IMG/VR virus record: IMGVR_UViG_3300001472_000009
Coordinates: 4,068 to 27,013 of that record
DNA from: a virus
DNA: 22,946 nucleotides
Direction: 5' to 3' (one strand)
The position numbers and the translations under genes were made by a program. Positions 1 through 5,909 of the stretch are shown here, in pieces. The notes beneath the pieces are model-generated. The model ran no database searches. It was not told where the DNA came from and saw only the letters and a list, made by a program, of their open reading frames with translations. Positions within the stretch are counted from its first letter, which is position 1; each line of letters starts with the position of its first letter.

Positions 1-1
1 A

Positions 2-1102
2 GACCATACAAAAGCATTAGCTTTTTTAGACCCATCAGGCGGAGTAGCAATTCAACGTTTTGATATGTTAAAATATAAACAGTTTGACAAACTTACTGAC
101 AAACAATTAGGGTTCTTTTGGCGTCCAGAAGAAGTAGATGTGACTAAAGATAGCAATGACTTTAAAAACTTAACAGAACATGAACGTCATATCTTTACGT
201 CAAATTTAAAGAGACAGATTCTTTTAGATTCTGTACAAGGTCGTGCACCAGTAGAAGCATTTGGACCATTAGTGTCTATTCCAGAATTAGAAGCATGGAT
301 ACAAACTTGGACATTTAGTGAAACAATTCATTCACGTTCATATACACATATCATTCGTAATGTCTATTCAGACCCATCAAAAGTATTTGATGAAATGATG
401 GATATTAATGAAATCATGGATTGTGCAGATGATATTTCTAAAAATTATGATGAACTAATTGAAATGACAGGTTTTTATAACTTGTTAGGTGAAGGCAAGC
501 ATACAGTCAATAGCAAGAAAATAGATATTAGTAAGTATGAAATTAAAAAATCTCTATATAAAACACTTATGAGTGTTAACATTTTAGAAGGTGTTCGTTT
601 CTATGTGTCATTTGCATGTAGTTGGGCATTCGCTGAATTAAAGAAAATGGAAGGCAATGCTAAAATCATTAAGCTGATTGCACGTGATGAAAATTTACAC
701 TTAGCAAGTACACAAACACTTCTAAAACTTCTACCAAAAGATGACCCAGATTTTATTAAAATTGCAAAAGAAACAGAAAAAGAATGTATTCAAATGTTTG
801 TTGATGCAGTAGAACAAGAAAAAGAATGGGCAGAATATCTTTTCAAAGACGGTTCAATGATTGGTCTAAACGCAAAATTGTTAGATGATTACATTGAGTG
901 GATTTGTTGTAAACGTATGACCGCAGTTGGATTAAAATGTCCATACAAAACGTCACAAGCTAACCCGTTACCTTGGACACAAAAGTGGATTGCAGGTGCA
1001 GACGTACAAGTTGCACCACAAGAAACAGAAATTTCATCTTATGTTATTGGCGGCGTTAAGCAAGACGTTGACAAAGAAACATTTGGTGGCATGTCGCTCT
1101 AG
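2..1102 (+). CDS. nrdB: Class I ribonucleotide reductase beta subunit (5' end outside window)
   Basis: The radical-generating small subunit, which with NrdA reduces ribonucleotides to deoxyribonucleotides for phage DNA synthesis. The frame is open from base 2, and the residues before the first ATG (base 65) read on naturally (...GVAIQRFDMLKYKQ), so that ATG is internal and the true start lies upstream of the window. Visible family features are FWRPEEVD near the N terminus, the first iron-ligand helix SETIHSRSYTH with Glu, His and the presumed radical Tyr, LEGVRFY with the next Glu, and ARDENLH with the last Glu and His. The C-terminal tail, which docks on NrdA, is present and ends in GGMSL. 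The stop overlaps the next gene by one base. Nine of the ten visible Arg codons are CGT, unlike the AGA-rich neighbours. Family assignment is secure; nrdA is not in the window. Confidence 0.95.
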   Translation, partial: DHTKALAFLDPSGGVAIQRFDMLKYKQFDKLTDKQLGFFWRPEEVDVTKDSNDFKNLTEHERHIFTSNLKRQILLDSVQGRAPVEAFGPLVSIPELEAWIQTWTFSETIHSRSYTHIIRNVYSDPSKVFDEMMDINEIMDCADDISKNYDELIEMTGFYNLLGEGKHTVNSKKIDISKYEIKKSLYKTLMSVNILEGVRFYVSFACSWAFAELKKMEGNAKIIKLIARDENLHLASTQTLLKLLPKDDPDFIKIAKETEKECIQMFVDAVEQEKEWAEYLFKDGSMIGLNAKLLDDYIEWICCKRMTAVGLKCPYKTSQANPLPWTQKWIAGADVQVAPQETEISSYVIGGVKQDVDKETFGGMSL

Positions 1103-1356
1103 TGATTGATACAAATTCAATAGGTGATATTGTATATGATGTCGAAGACCATGTAGCAATAACACCGAATACTAATGCTGATTATTGCTTAGTACCAAAG
1201 GTTGTAGAACAAAACGTTATCTTAAAACTACAAAAGATAATGATGGATATTGGCAACCATAATGTTGAAAAAGATAACTGTCAAAGTTATGAAGTGACAA
1301 TGAGATTTATAAACAATCATCCTGTAGTGGAAATGTTTCTTAACAAAGAGGACTAA
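1102..1356 (+). CDS. Small protein of unknown function after nrdB
   Basis: An 84-residue protein I do not recognise. It starts with GTG, whose G is the last base of the nrdB stop codon, so translation is probably coupled to nrdB. The next gene begins on the base after its stop. The protein is acidic, with no membrane segment, cysteine cluster or nucleotide-binding motif. The middle (about residues 31-55) is rich in Val, Ile, Leu and Lys and could form a helix; the C-terminal part looks like a beta strand followed by an acidic end. There is no earlier ATG, and the first internal ATG would remove more than half of the protein, so GTG is preferred. The tight packing supports a real gene; function unknown. 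Confidence 0.7.
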   Translation: MIDTNSIGDIVYDVEDHVAITPNTNADYCLVPKVVEQNVILKLQKIMMDIGNHNVEKDNCQSYEVTMRFINNHPVVEMFLNKED

Positions 1357-2013
1357 ATGACTGAATTTACGGAAGAATGGATTAGACTTAATAATTTTAA
1401 ATTTGCTATGACTAATGAAGTAGCAAGATTACCAGAAACTGAACTAGATAGAAAGCTAATAGACAGACAATTACCACCATTTATACAGAATTCTTATCCA
1501 GATAAGAAAGATATCAATATACTTGATATTGGTTGTAACGAAGGTTATGCTATGGAAAAATTTTCCGAGTTGGGGTATACCAACGTTCAGGGAATTACTA
1601 TTGAAAAAGAAGAATGGGATAAGTGTAAAGCAAAAGACTTAACAGTACATCTTATGGATTATAACTTTAATCAGGTTATGAACAACTATTTTCATATGGT
1701 ATGGATGCGACAATCATTGCAGTTTTCTCATATGCCTTTTTATACTATGTTAGAACTCAATAGAATTATGAAAATCAATGGTTGGGCTTATATAGAGGTA
1801 CCTCATTCAGCAAATCAACACAAATATTATGCTACATTGCACCCAGATAACTATAGATTGTTTATGATTCGTGCAGGATTTGAAGTCGTACAATATGATT
1901 CGTATGAACTATCTGCTGGTGATGAGAAAGAAAATCATGTATTCTTTGCATTGAATAAAAGAAGAAATGTAACATTACCTGATGCTACTTCTGAGACAAC
2001 CTCAGACAAATAA
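1357..2013 (+). CDS. SAM-dependent methyltransferase (class I)
   Basis: A 218-residue class I methyltransferase. The SAM-binding motif I reads ILDIGCNEGY at about residues 55-64, followed by the acidic end of beta-2 (GITIEKEEW), a motif II-like region (HMVWMRQSLQFSHMP) and a post-II block, RIMKINGWAYIEVPH, typical of the methyltransferase type 11/12 group. The substrate cannot be read from sequence; similar phage enzymes may act on small molecules, glycans or proteins. The gene follows the 84-residue ORF directly. Its last ten codons overlap the end of a convergent leftward ORF. The final residues, rich in Thr and Ser (DATSETTSDK), look like a non-conserved tail. Confidence 0.85.
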   Translation: MTEFTEEWIRLNNFKFAMTNEVARLPETELDRKLIDRQLPPFIQNSYPDKKDINILDIGCNEGYAMEKFSELGYTNVQGITIEKEEWDKCKAKDLTVHLMDYNFNQVMNNYFHMVWMRQSLQFSHMPFYTMLELNRIMKINGWAYIEVPHSANQHKYYATLHPDNYRLFMIRAGFEVVQYDSYELSAGDEKENHVFFALNKRRNVTLPDATSETTSDK

Positions 2014-2158
2014 GTACAAATCCCCACACAGAGCCTACAACAATAACGCCTAGAATCATTCCTATTATCACAGAATATTGGTCTAAATTGTTTACAATAT
2101 TTTCCATACGTTTATTTATGTTTAAATAGTCCAGTATTTCTGCGGCTTTTTCACGCAT
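1985..2158 (-). CDS. Small single-span membrane protein, leftward
   Basis: A 57-residue leftward ORF with a charged N-terminal half (MREKAAEILDYLNINKR) and one strongly hydrophobic segment at about residues 29-52, ending in a short polar tail. The frame stays open to an ATG at 2203, but the ATG at 2158 is preferred because AAGGA lies six bases upstream. It fills most of the only sizeable gap between rightward genes, and its 3' end overlaps the methyltransferase tail by 29 bases. Topology could suit a membrane or lysis-accessory protein, but there is no sequence match I can name. Real-gene status is likely, not certain. Confidence 0.5.
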   Translation of the reverse strand: MREKAAEILDYLNINKRMENIVNNLDQYSVIIGMILGVIVVGSVWGFVLICLRLSQK

Positions 2159-2167
2159 ATTTTTTCC

Positions 2168-2196
2168 TTGACATAACATGCAACTTATGATATTCT
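2168..2196 (+). promoter_or_regulatory. Sigma70-like promoter before winged-helix gene
   Basis: TTGACA at 2168-2173, a 17-base spacer and TATTCT at 2191-2196, followed 14 bases later by the AAGGAGG ribosome site of the gene at 2222. The same -10 sequence occurs before the PRPP synthetase gene. The -35 box lies just upstream of the start of the leftward membrane-protein gene. Confidence 0.65.
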
Positions 2197-2221
2197 TATC
2201 CATAAGAAAAGGAGGTACTTT

Positions 2222-2524
2222 ATGTTTAATTGGTTAAACCGTAAAGATACATTAACACCTAAAGGAGAAATGATGAAAACATCAAAACAAGAAAAAATAA
2301 TCAATGCTTTAAAAGATGGAGAAGCGTTGACAGAAGCTACTATCAAAAATAGGTACGGAGTTGCAAATCCAAGAGCAACTATCAGTGCTTTGAGAATGAA
2401 AGGTTACGCCGTATATGCTAATAAAAGCAAACATGGTAAAACTGTATACAGATTAGGAGCTCCCCTAAGAAGGGTTGTAGCCGCTGGTTACAGAGCCTTA
2501 GCAGACGAAAAAGTGTTTGGGTAA
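2222..2524 (+). CDS. Winged-helix DNA-binding domain protein
   Basis: A 100-residue basic protein with a probable winged helix-turn-helix at about residues 21-78: SKQEKIINALKDGEALTEA, a second helix IKNRYGVANPRATISALR with recognition-helix character, and a wing strand KTVYRLG. Domains of this kind are common in marine T4-like phages and probably bind DNA as small regulators or accessory factors; the target is unknown. A strong ribosome site (AAGGAGG) precedes the ATG at 2222. A second one, AAAGGAG at 2261-2267, lies before in-frame ATGs at 2270 and 2273, so a shorter form lacking the first 16-17 residues could also be made; it would still contain the whole domain. Confidence 0.75.
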   Translation: MFNWLNRKDTLTPKGEMMKTSKQEKIINALKDGEALTEATIKNRYGVANPRATISALRMKGYAVYANKSKHGKTVYRLGAPLRRVVAAGYRALADEKVFG

Positions 2525-2535
2525 AACATAATATA

Positions 2536-2688
2536 ATGCCCTGGCCTGATGAAGAAGCACCCGATTGGCCCGATTGTCACATTTGTGGACAATCACTTGA
2601 CGAGTGCGATTGCATCTGGCCTGGGCAAAACAACCAACCAAAGATGATTTATGACGAGAAAAATCAAAGTGAAATTCACAGACAATAA
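2536..2688 (+). CDS. 50-residue zinc-knuckle-like protein
   Basis: A short ORF starting MPWPDEEAPDWPD, then a cysteine cluster CHICGQSLDECDC (residues about 14-26) that looks like a small zinc knuckle, then a hydrophilic tail. It begins 11 bases after the winged-helix gene and overlaps the next ORF by 38 bases in another frame. There is no clear ribosome site before its ATG. The clustered Cys residues and the Trp/Pro-rich N terminus are unlikely in random AT-rich sequence, which favours a real gene. Function unknown. Confidence 0.5.
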   Translation: MPWPDEEAPDWPDCHICGQSLDECDCIWPGQNNQPKMIYDEKNQSEIHRQ

Positions 2689-2842
2689 AGAGTTTACAGA
2701 AGAAAAAGAAGGTTTAGGACTTAAAAAACTATTCAAATCTATCAATCCGCCCAAGGGAACTAAAGAAATTCGACTAGAATATACTAATAGAAAAGGTACA
2801 AAAATTGATAGATGGGCAAAAATGCCGAAAAAGAAAGACTAA
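2651..2842 (+). CDS. Small basic protein of unknown function
   Basis: A 63-residue, strongly basic protein (MTRKIKVKFTDNKEF...) with alternating hydrophobic and charged residues that suggest beta strands, and a Lys-rich C terminus (KMPKKKD). It has no cysteine, membrane segment or enzyme motif. Its start overlaps the 3' end of the 50-residue zinc-knuckle ORF. A repeated promoter element begins ten bases after its stop, so it probably ends a short transcription unit. A nucleic-acid-binding role would fit the charge but is only a guess. Confidence 0.55.
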   Translation: MTRKIKVKFTDNKEFTEEKEGLGLKKLFKSINPPKGTKEIRLEYTNRKGTKIDRWAKMPKKKD

Positions 2843-2851
2843 AAGTGTCGA

Positions 2852-2895
2852 AAAACTTGACAATATAGCGATTCGTGTTATTATATATACATAAT
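2852..2895 (+). repeat. 44-base direct repeat, copy A (promoter-bearing)
   Basis: This copy matches 4362-4405 at 41 of 44 positions. The shared core, aaaacttgacaatatagcga, is followed by tcgtgttat and tatatacataat. It contains a complete promoter (TTGACA, TATTAT). The two copies bracket the LPD29-like, 46-residue, 83-residue and HNH genes. Confidence 0.85.
2857..2884 (+). promoter_or_regulatory. Sigma70-like promoter, copy A
   Basis: TTGACA at 2857-2862, a 16-base spacer and TATTAT at 2879-2884. It lies in the 75-base gap before the gene at 2918, which has its own ribosome site (AGAGGGA). The near-identical second copy before the ATPase gene supports it as functional. Confidence 0.75.
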
Positions 2896-2917
2896 CAAAA
2901 GAGAGGGACTAAATATT

Positions 2918-3340
2918 ATGGCCTATATATCAACTAACGAAGTTAAAGAAGTAAGAAAATCATTAAAAGAAAAGTTCGGTAAGAACATCAAATTTTCAGT
3001 AACACGTGACCATTACAGTGGCATTAGAGTTTCAATTATGGAAGGTGTTATGGACTTCTATAATGATGGTGACATGGATCATACTGACAAATATAACGGT
3101 AAAGTTCATAAGTTCGACGGTTATACTCAAGTAAATCATTATCACACACATTTTTATGGTAAGTTTGCATCGTTGTTTGACGATATCAAAAGCATATGTC
3201 ATACTGCTCCTGCTAATGCTGAAGGCGGTAGAGAATATTACGATAACTCAGATGCCATGATTGACTACTTTGATACTGCATTTTATGTAAGCATCAATGT
3301 TGGTAAGTGGGATAAACCTTACATTCAAAAAGCGGCATAA
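2918..3340 (+). CDS. LPD29-like polyvalent-protein domain, stand-alone
   Basis: A 140-residue protein. The opening MAYISTNEVKEVRKSLKEKF, then KFSVTRDHYSGIRVSIMEGVMDF, resembles the LPD29 domain (large polyvalent protein-associated domain 29) that I know from long multi-domain phage and plasmid proteins. Here it stands alone and is followed by a His/Tyr-rich middle (VNHYHTHFYG) and a C terminus with YYDNSDAMIDYFDTAFYVSINVG. No catalytic motif is evident. Members are thought to be co-injected or early-acting accessory proteins, but the biochemical role is not established. The gene has a strong promoter and ribosome site of its own and heads a four-gene run ending in the HNH gene. The domain call comes from memory of the pattern and needs a profile search. 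Confidence 0.6.
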   Translation: MAYISTNEVKEVRKSLKEKFGKNIKFSVTRDHYSGIRVSIMEGVMDFYNDGDMDHTDKYNGKVHKFDGYTQVNHYHTHFYGKFASLFDDIKSICHTAPANAEGGREYYDNSDAMIDYFDTAFYVSINVGKWDKPYIQKAA

Positions 3341-3345
3341 TCCTA

Positions 3346-3486
3346 ATGTACGTAGTAAAGATAAAAGAGACTGGCGAAATTGTAGCATATTGTTCTGACT
3401 GGAATGATGCTCGTTCATATCTTGCTAGTAGTATAATCGATAAAGTAACATACATCATTGAAGAAGAAGTGGAAAATAAGAAATGA
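3346..3486 (+). CDS. 46-residue protein of unknown function
   Basis: A short ORF, MYVVKIKETGEIVAYCSDWN..., ending in a Glu/Lys-rich helix (IIEEEVENKK). It begins five bases after the LPD29-like gene and its stop overlaps the next start as ATGA (3483-3486), the coupling arrangement seen repeatedly in this genome, which argues that it is translated. The first half looks like a beta hairpin. No function can be assigned. Confidence 0.55.
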   Translation: MYVVKIKETGEIVAYCSDWNDARSYLASSIIDKVTYIIEEEVENKK

Positions 3487-3734
3487 AAAACCAAACCTTG
3501 GAAGAAGCTGTTTCTAAAAATGTCCCTGTATATTTGGTATATAAGGAAGACACTAAAGAAATTTTAGAATGGTGGCCCTTTGGTGAAGCACTAGCACAGT
3601 CCAGTGCAAAAATGCGTAATAATATGCATGGACCTGATAGTCATAATCATGCCAGTTGGAAAAAGTACGTAGTGATACGTGACCAACACAACCGGCATCT
3701 TAAAAACTTGGAAGAAATAGAACGGAGGTTGTAA
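3483..3734 (+). CDS. 83-residue protein of unknown function
   Basis: A hydrophilic 83-residue protein. The N-terminal part (VPVYLVYKEDTKEILEWW) looks like two beta strands, the middle is His/Asn-rich (NNMHGPDSHNHASWKK), and the C terminus is a charged helix (HLKNLEEIERRL). It overlaps the upstream gene by ATGA, and its stop shares one base with the start of the HNH gene (TAATG), so the three are probably translated together. I do not recognise the family, and no metal site can be claimed from the scattered His residues. Confidence 0.6.
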   Translation: MKNQTLEEAVSKNVPVYLVYKEDTKEILEWWPFGEALAQSSAKMRNNMHGPDSHNHASWKKYVVIRDQHNRHLKNLEEIERRL

Positions 3735-4378
3735 TGCCTGCATGTAAAGGAGATACGTATTCGGTTCCACGCCCAGTTTGTCTAACAGAGGGTTGTGATA
3801 ATTTAGCACATAATACTGCATCAGCGGCTAAGCCAGTTTGGCGCAAATACTGTGGTAAGTGTCATACGATACGTAGAAAGAATTTTCAAAATTTATCATC
3901 TAATTTAACTAAAAATCAATACCCTACTTGTTGTATAAACAACTGTAGGAAAAAAGTAACACTATTGGGAACAGACCATGATGGCAATTTAAAGTTTTCT
4001 CAATACTGCGAAAGGCATGGAGGAGTCCCATATCATTTACAGTGGAGAAAACCTGCATGTGATAATATAAATGGTAAAGGATTGCTATCAGATAGAAGTC
4101 CTATTGGATTTGGTTGTACAACTTATATACATTATGATCCGCCCCTTCCTAAGGGAACAAAGTGGTTAGTAGATTATGGCTTCCCACAACCAATGTTACA
4201 AGTTGACCATATTGACGGTTGTCCATATAATGAACCAACGGATGGGTCTAATTTTCAGACTTTATGTTCTTCTTGCCATGATTACAAATCTTGGAAATCT
4301 GGTGATGGGCAAACACCAGGACGAAAAACCCTAAGAAAACAAGAGGAAATTAATGTTGTCCAAAACTTGACAATATAG
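3734..4378 (+). CDS. HNH endonuclease, free-standing
   Basis: A 214-residue cysteine-rich protein. The C-terminal HNH core reads VDHIDG (Asp158-His159), then Asn173 in DGSNFQTLC, then CSSCHDYK (His182), with a Cys pair (178, 181) probably binding structural zinc. Upstream Cys pairs (16/21, 40/43, 66-71) suggest further zinc sites that would bind or recognise DNA. Free-standing HNH nucleases in T4-like phages often act as homing or intron-like mobile elements, or cut competing genomes. The stop codon lies inside the -35 region of the promoter for the next gene, so its last six or so residues are encoded by the 44-base repeat. That arrangement fits insertion or duplication of this block. Nuclease class is secure, biological role inferred. 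Confidence 0.85.
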   Translation: MPACKGDTYSVPRPVCLTEGCDNLAHNTASAAKPVWRKYCGKCHTIRRKNFQNLSSNLTKNQYPTCCINNCRKKVTLLGTDHDGNLKFSQYCERHGGVPYHLQWRKPACDNINGKGLLSDRSPIGFGCTTYIHYDPPLPKGTKWLVDYGFPQPMLQVDHIDGCPYNEPTDGSNFQTLCSSCHDYKSWKSGDGQTPGRKTLRKQEEINVVQNLTI

Positions 4379-4405
4379 CGAATCGTGTTATAGTATATAC
4401 ATAAT
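4362..4405 (+). repeat. 44-base direct repeat, copy B (promoter-bearing)
   Basis: Second copy of the 2852-2895 element, with three mismatches. It overlaps the 3' end of the HNH gene and carries the promoter of the AAA ATPase gene. Confidence 0.85.
4367..4394 (+). promoter_or_regulatory. Sigma70-like promoter, copy B
   Basis: TTGACA at 4367-4372, a 16-base spacer and TATAGT at 4389-4394. The -35 box is inside the last codons of the HNH gene. Transcription would start shortly before the AAGGAG ribosome site at 4421-4426. Confidence 0.75.
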
Positions 4406-4433
4406 GAAGATTAACACACAAAGGAGTGAAAAT

Positions 4434-5441
4434 ATGAGTGAGACCATAGTAGCACAAATCGAAAAAGGCACATACAGAAATCAGCCCGTTGAAGGTGCGT
4501 TTCCTGTAGTACAAGAACTTAAACAAGCTAAAGACGGTAGTTGGTTTATTACTGTTAATGCTGAGGACACTAAGTTTAAAAGTTCTAAAATTAGAGTTAA
4601 GGTAGACCCAGAAAACGTTCAAGTTTCTGAAGGTACTGTCGAATCAATTAACGAGTCTGATGAAGACGCAATGAATAGGATTGCAGAAAGGTTTGCAATT
4701 CTTGATGAAATGACCGAGGCAACAATCGATGGTGTTGTTAGAGGTATGGTAGTTTCAGGCCCTCCGGGTGTTGGTAAAACATTTGGTGTTGAGCAAGTAC
4801 TTGAAAAAGATTCAATCTTTGATATGATGGCTGATAAGCCGTTAAGACATACTTTTGTAAAAGGTACAATGTCTGCAATTGGTCTTTACTCTACACTTTA
4901 CAAATACTCAGATCCAAAGAGTATCGTAGTACTAGACGATTGTGATAGTATTCTTTTTAATGAGGATGCATTAAACATTCTTAAGGCCGCTCTTGATAGT
5001 GGTAAGAGGAGAAAGATTTCTTGGAACTCTGACTCACATTTCTTAAGAAGGGAAGGTGTTCCTGATACTTTTGAATTCAAAGGTTCAGTTATTTTTATTA
5101 CTAACTTGAAATTTGATAAAGTTAGAGGTAACAAAATCAAAGACCACTTGGAAGCAATTCTTTCAAGGTGTCACTATCTTGATTTGACTATGGATACTGC
5201 AAGAGATAAAATCTTGAGAATTAAACAGATTGCTAGGGATGGTGGTTTGTTTGATACTAAAGGTTTGAGCAAGGAGCAAGAAGTTGAAATTATTGACTTC
5301 ATGGTTGATAATCAAAAGAAACTGAGAGAAGTTTCATTGAGAATGGCTCAGAAAATTGCAGACCTTAGAAATATGTCTAAAGTTGGAGATAGATGGAAAG
5401 CATTAGCCGAGACTACTTGTATGAAGAGGTCAGCGGCTTAA
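4434..5441 (+). CDS. AAA-family ATPase
   Basis: A 335-residue P-loop ATPase. Walker A is GPPGVGKT (residues 109-116) and Walker B is VVLDDCD (165-171), followed by an alpha-helical region and a sensor-type segment VIFITN. The first 70 residues form a separate N-terminal region (strand-rich, possibly for substrate binding). An in-frame ATG at 4404 exists, but AAGGAG at 4421-4426 lies seven bases before the ATG at 4434, which is chosen. Related ATPases are common in marine T4-like phages without a settled role; a DNA-processing or protein-remodelling function is possible. The gene has its own promoter upstream and an intrinsic terminator downstream, so it forms a single-gene unit. ATPase class secure, substrate unknown. 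Confidence 0.88.
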   Translation: MSETIVAQIEKGTYRNQPVEGAFPVVQELKQAKDGSWFITVNAEDTKFKSSKIRVKVDPENVQVSEGTVESINESDEDAMNRIAERFAILDEMTEATIDGVVRGMVVSGPPGVGKTFGVEQVLEKDSIFDMMADKPLRHTFVKGTMSAIGLYSTLYKYSDPKSIVVLDDCDSILFNEDALNILKAALDSGKRRKISWNSDSHFLRREGVPDTFEFKGSVIFITNLKFDKVRGNKIKDHLEAILSRCHYLDLTMDTARDKILRIKQIARDGGLFDTKGLSKEQEVEIIDFMVDNQKKLREVSLRMAQKIADLRNMSKVGDRWKALAETTCMKRSAA

Positions 5442-5444
5442 CAG

Positions 5445-5468
5445 TTAACTAAGAGCCATCTTAGTTAA
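5445..5468 (+). other. Hairpin between ATPase stop and terminator
   Basis: TTAACTAAG pairs with CTTAGTTAA (nine base pairs) around a six-base loop (agccat). It directly precedes the terminator hairpin and may protect the mRNA 3' end or act with the terminator. No T-run follows it. Confidence 0.5.
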
Positions 5469-5474
5469 AACCGG

Positions 5475-5518
5475 GACGGTACTAGGTTTCTCTCACTCGC
5501 CTAGTATCGTCTTTTTTT
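5475..5518 (+). terminator. Intrinsic (Rho-independent) terminator
   Basis: GACGGTACTAGG pairs with CCTAGTATCGTC (12 pairs, one G-T), with a 13-base loop, followed by seven T (5512-5518). This is the only textbook terminator I found in the window. It separates the ATPase unit from the DUF59/uvsW unit. Confidence 0.9.
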
Positions 5519-5528
5519 ATATCTTCTA

Positions 5529-5557
5529 TTGCATTTACTTTCAAAACATGTTATAAT
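5529..5557 (+). promoter_or_regulatory. Sigma70-like promoter, leaderless arrangement
   Basis: TTGCAT at 5529-5534, a 17-base spacer and a consensus TATAAT at 5552-5557. Only seven bases separate the -10 box from the ATG at 5565, and no ribosome site lies between, so the transcript should begin at or next to the start codon. Confidence 0.8.
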
Positions 5558-5564
5558 CTAAAGC

Positions 5565-5906
5565 ATGAGTATAGAAGAAACAAAACAAAAGATAATAGAA
5601 AACCTTAAAGGTGTACATGACCCTGAAATGGATTGTGATGTATACAACTTGGGTTTAATATATGAGGTAAATGTAGGCGAAATGCCTGATACTAAAAAGT
5701 ACTGTCATATTTTAATGTCTTTAACTAGTGCTTTTTGTCCAGCCGCAGATATGATAGTTAACGATGTAAAAGGTGCGGCATTGACAGTTGAAGATGTAGT
5801 AGATTGTCAAGTAGAAATCACATTTAACCCTGCTTGGACACCAGACCGATTAACAGAAGATGGACATGCATACTTAAATTATATGTATATAGATTATCAG
5901 GAATAG
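5565..5906 (+). CDS. DUF59/MIP18-family protein (PaaD/SufT-like)
   Basis: A 113-residue DUF59 protein. The family signature is clear: HDPEMDCDVYNLGLIYEV (residues about 18-35), TSAFCPAAD with the conserved Cys58, and FNPAWTPDRLTEDG at 87-100. Cellular members (SufT, PaaD, MIP18) help assemble or deliver Fe-S clusters to target enzymes. In a phage the likely role is maturation of Fe-S or iron proteins made during infection; the radical SAM enzyme at 12.6-13.5 kb would be one possible client, but this is inference. The gene has a strong promoter placed for a leaderless mRNA and is followed three bases after its stop by uvsW. Confidence 0.88.
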   Translation: MSIEETKQKIIENLKGVHDPEMDCDVYNLGLIYEVNVGEMPDTKKYCHILMSLTSAFCPAADMIVNDVKGAALTVEDVVDCQVEITFNPAWTPDRLTEDGHAYLNYMYIDYQE

Positions 5907-5909
5907 TAA

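Noticed and set aside
65-67. ATG as the nrdB start
   Set aside because: The frame is open upstream to the window edge with family-like sequence, so this Met is internal.
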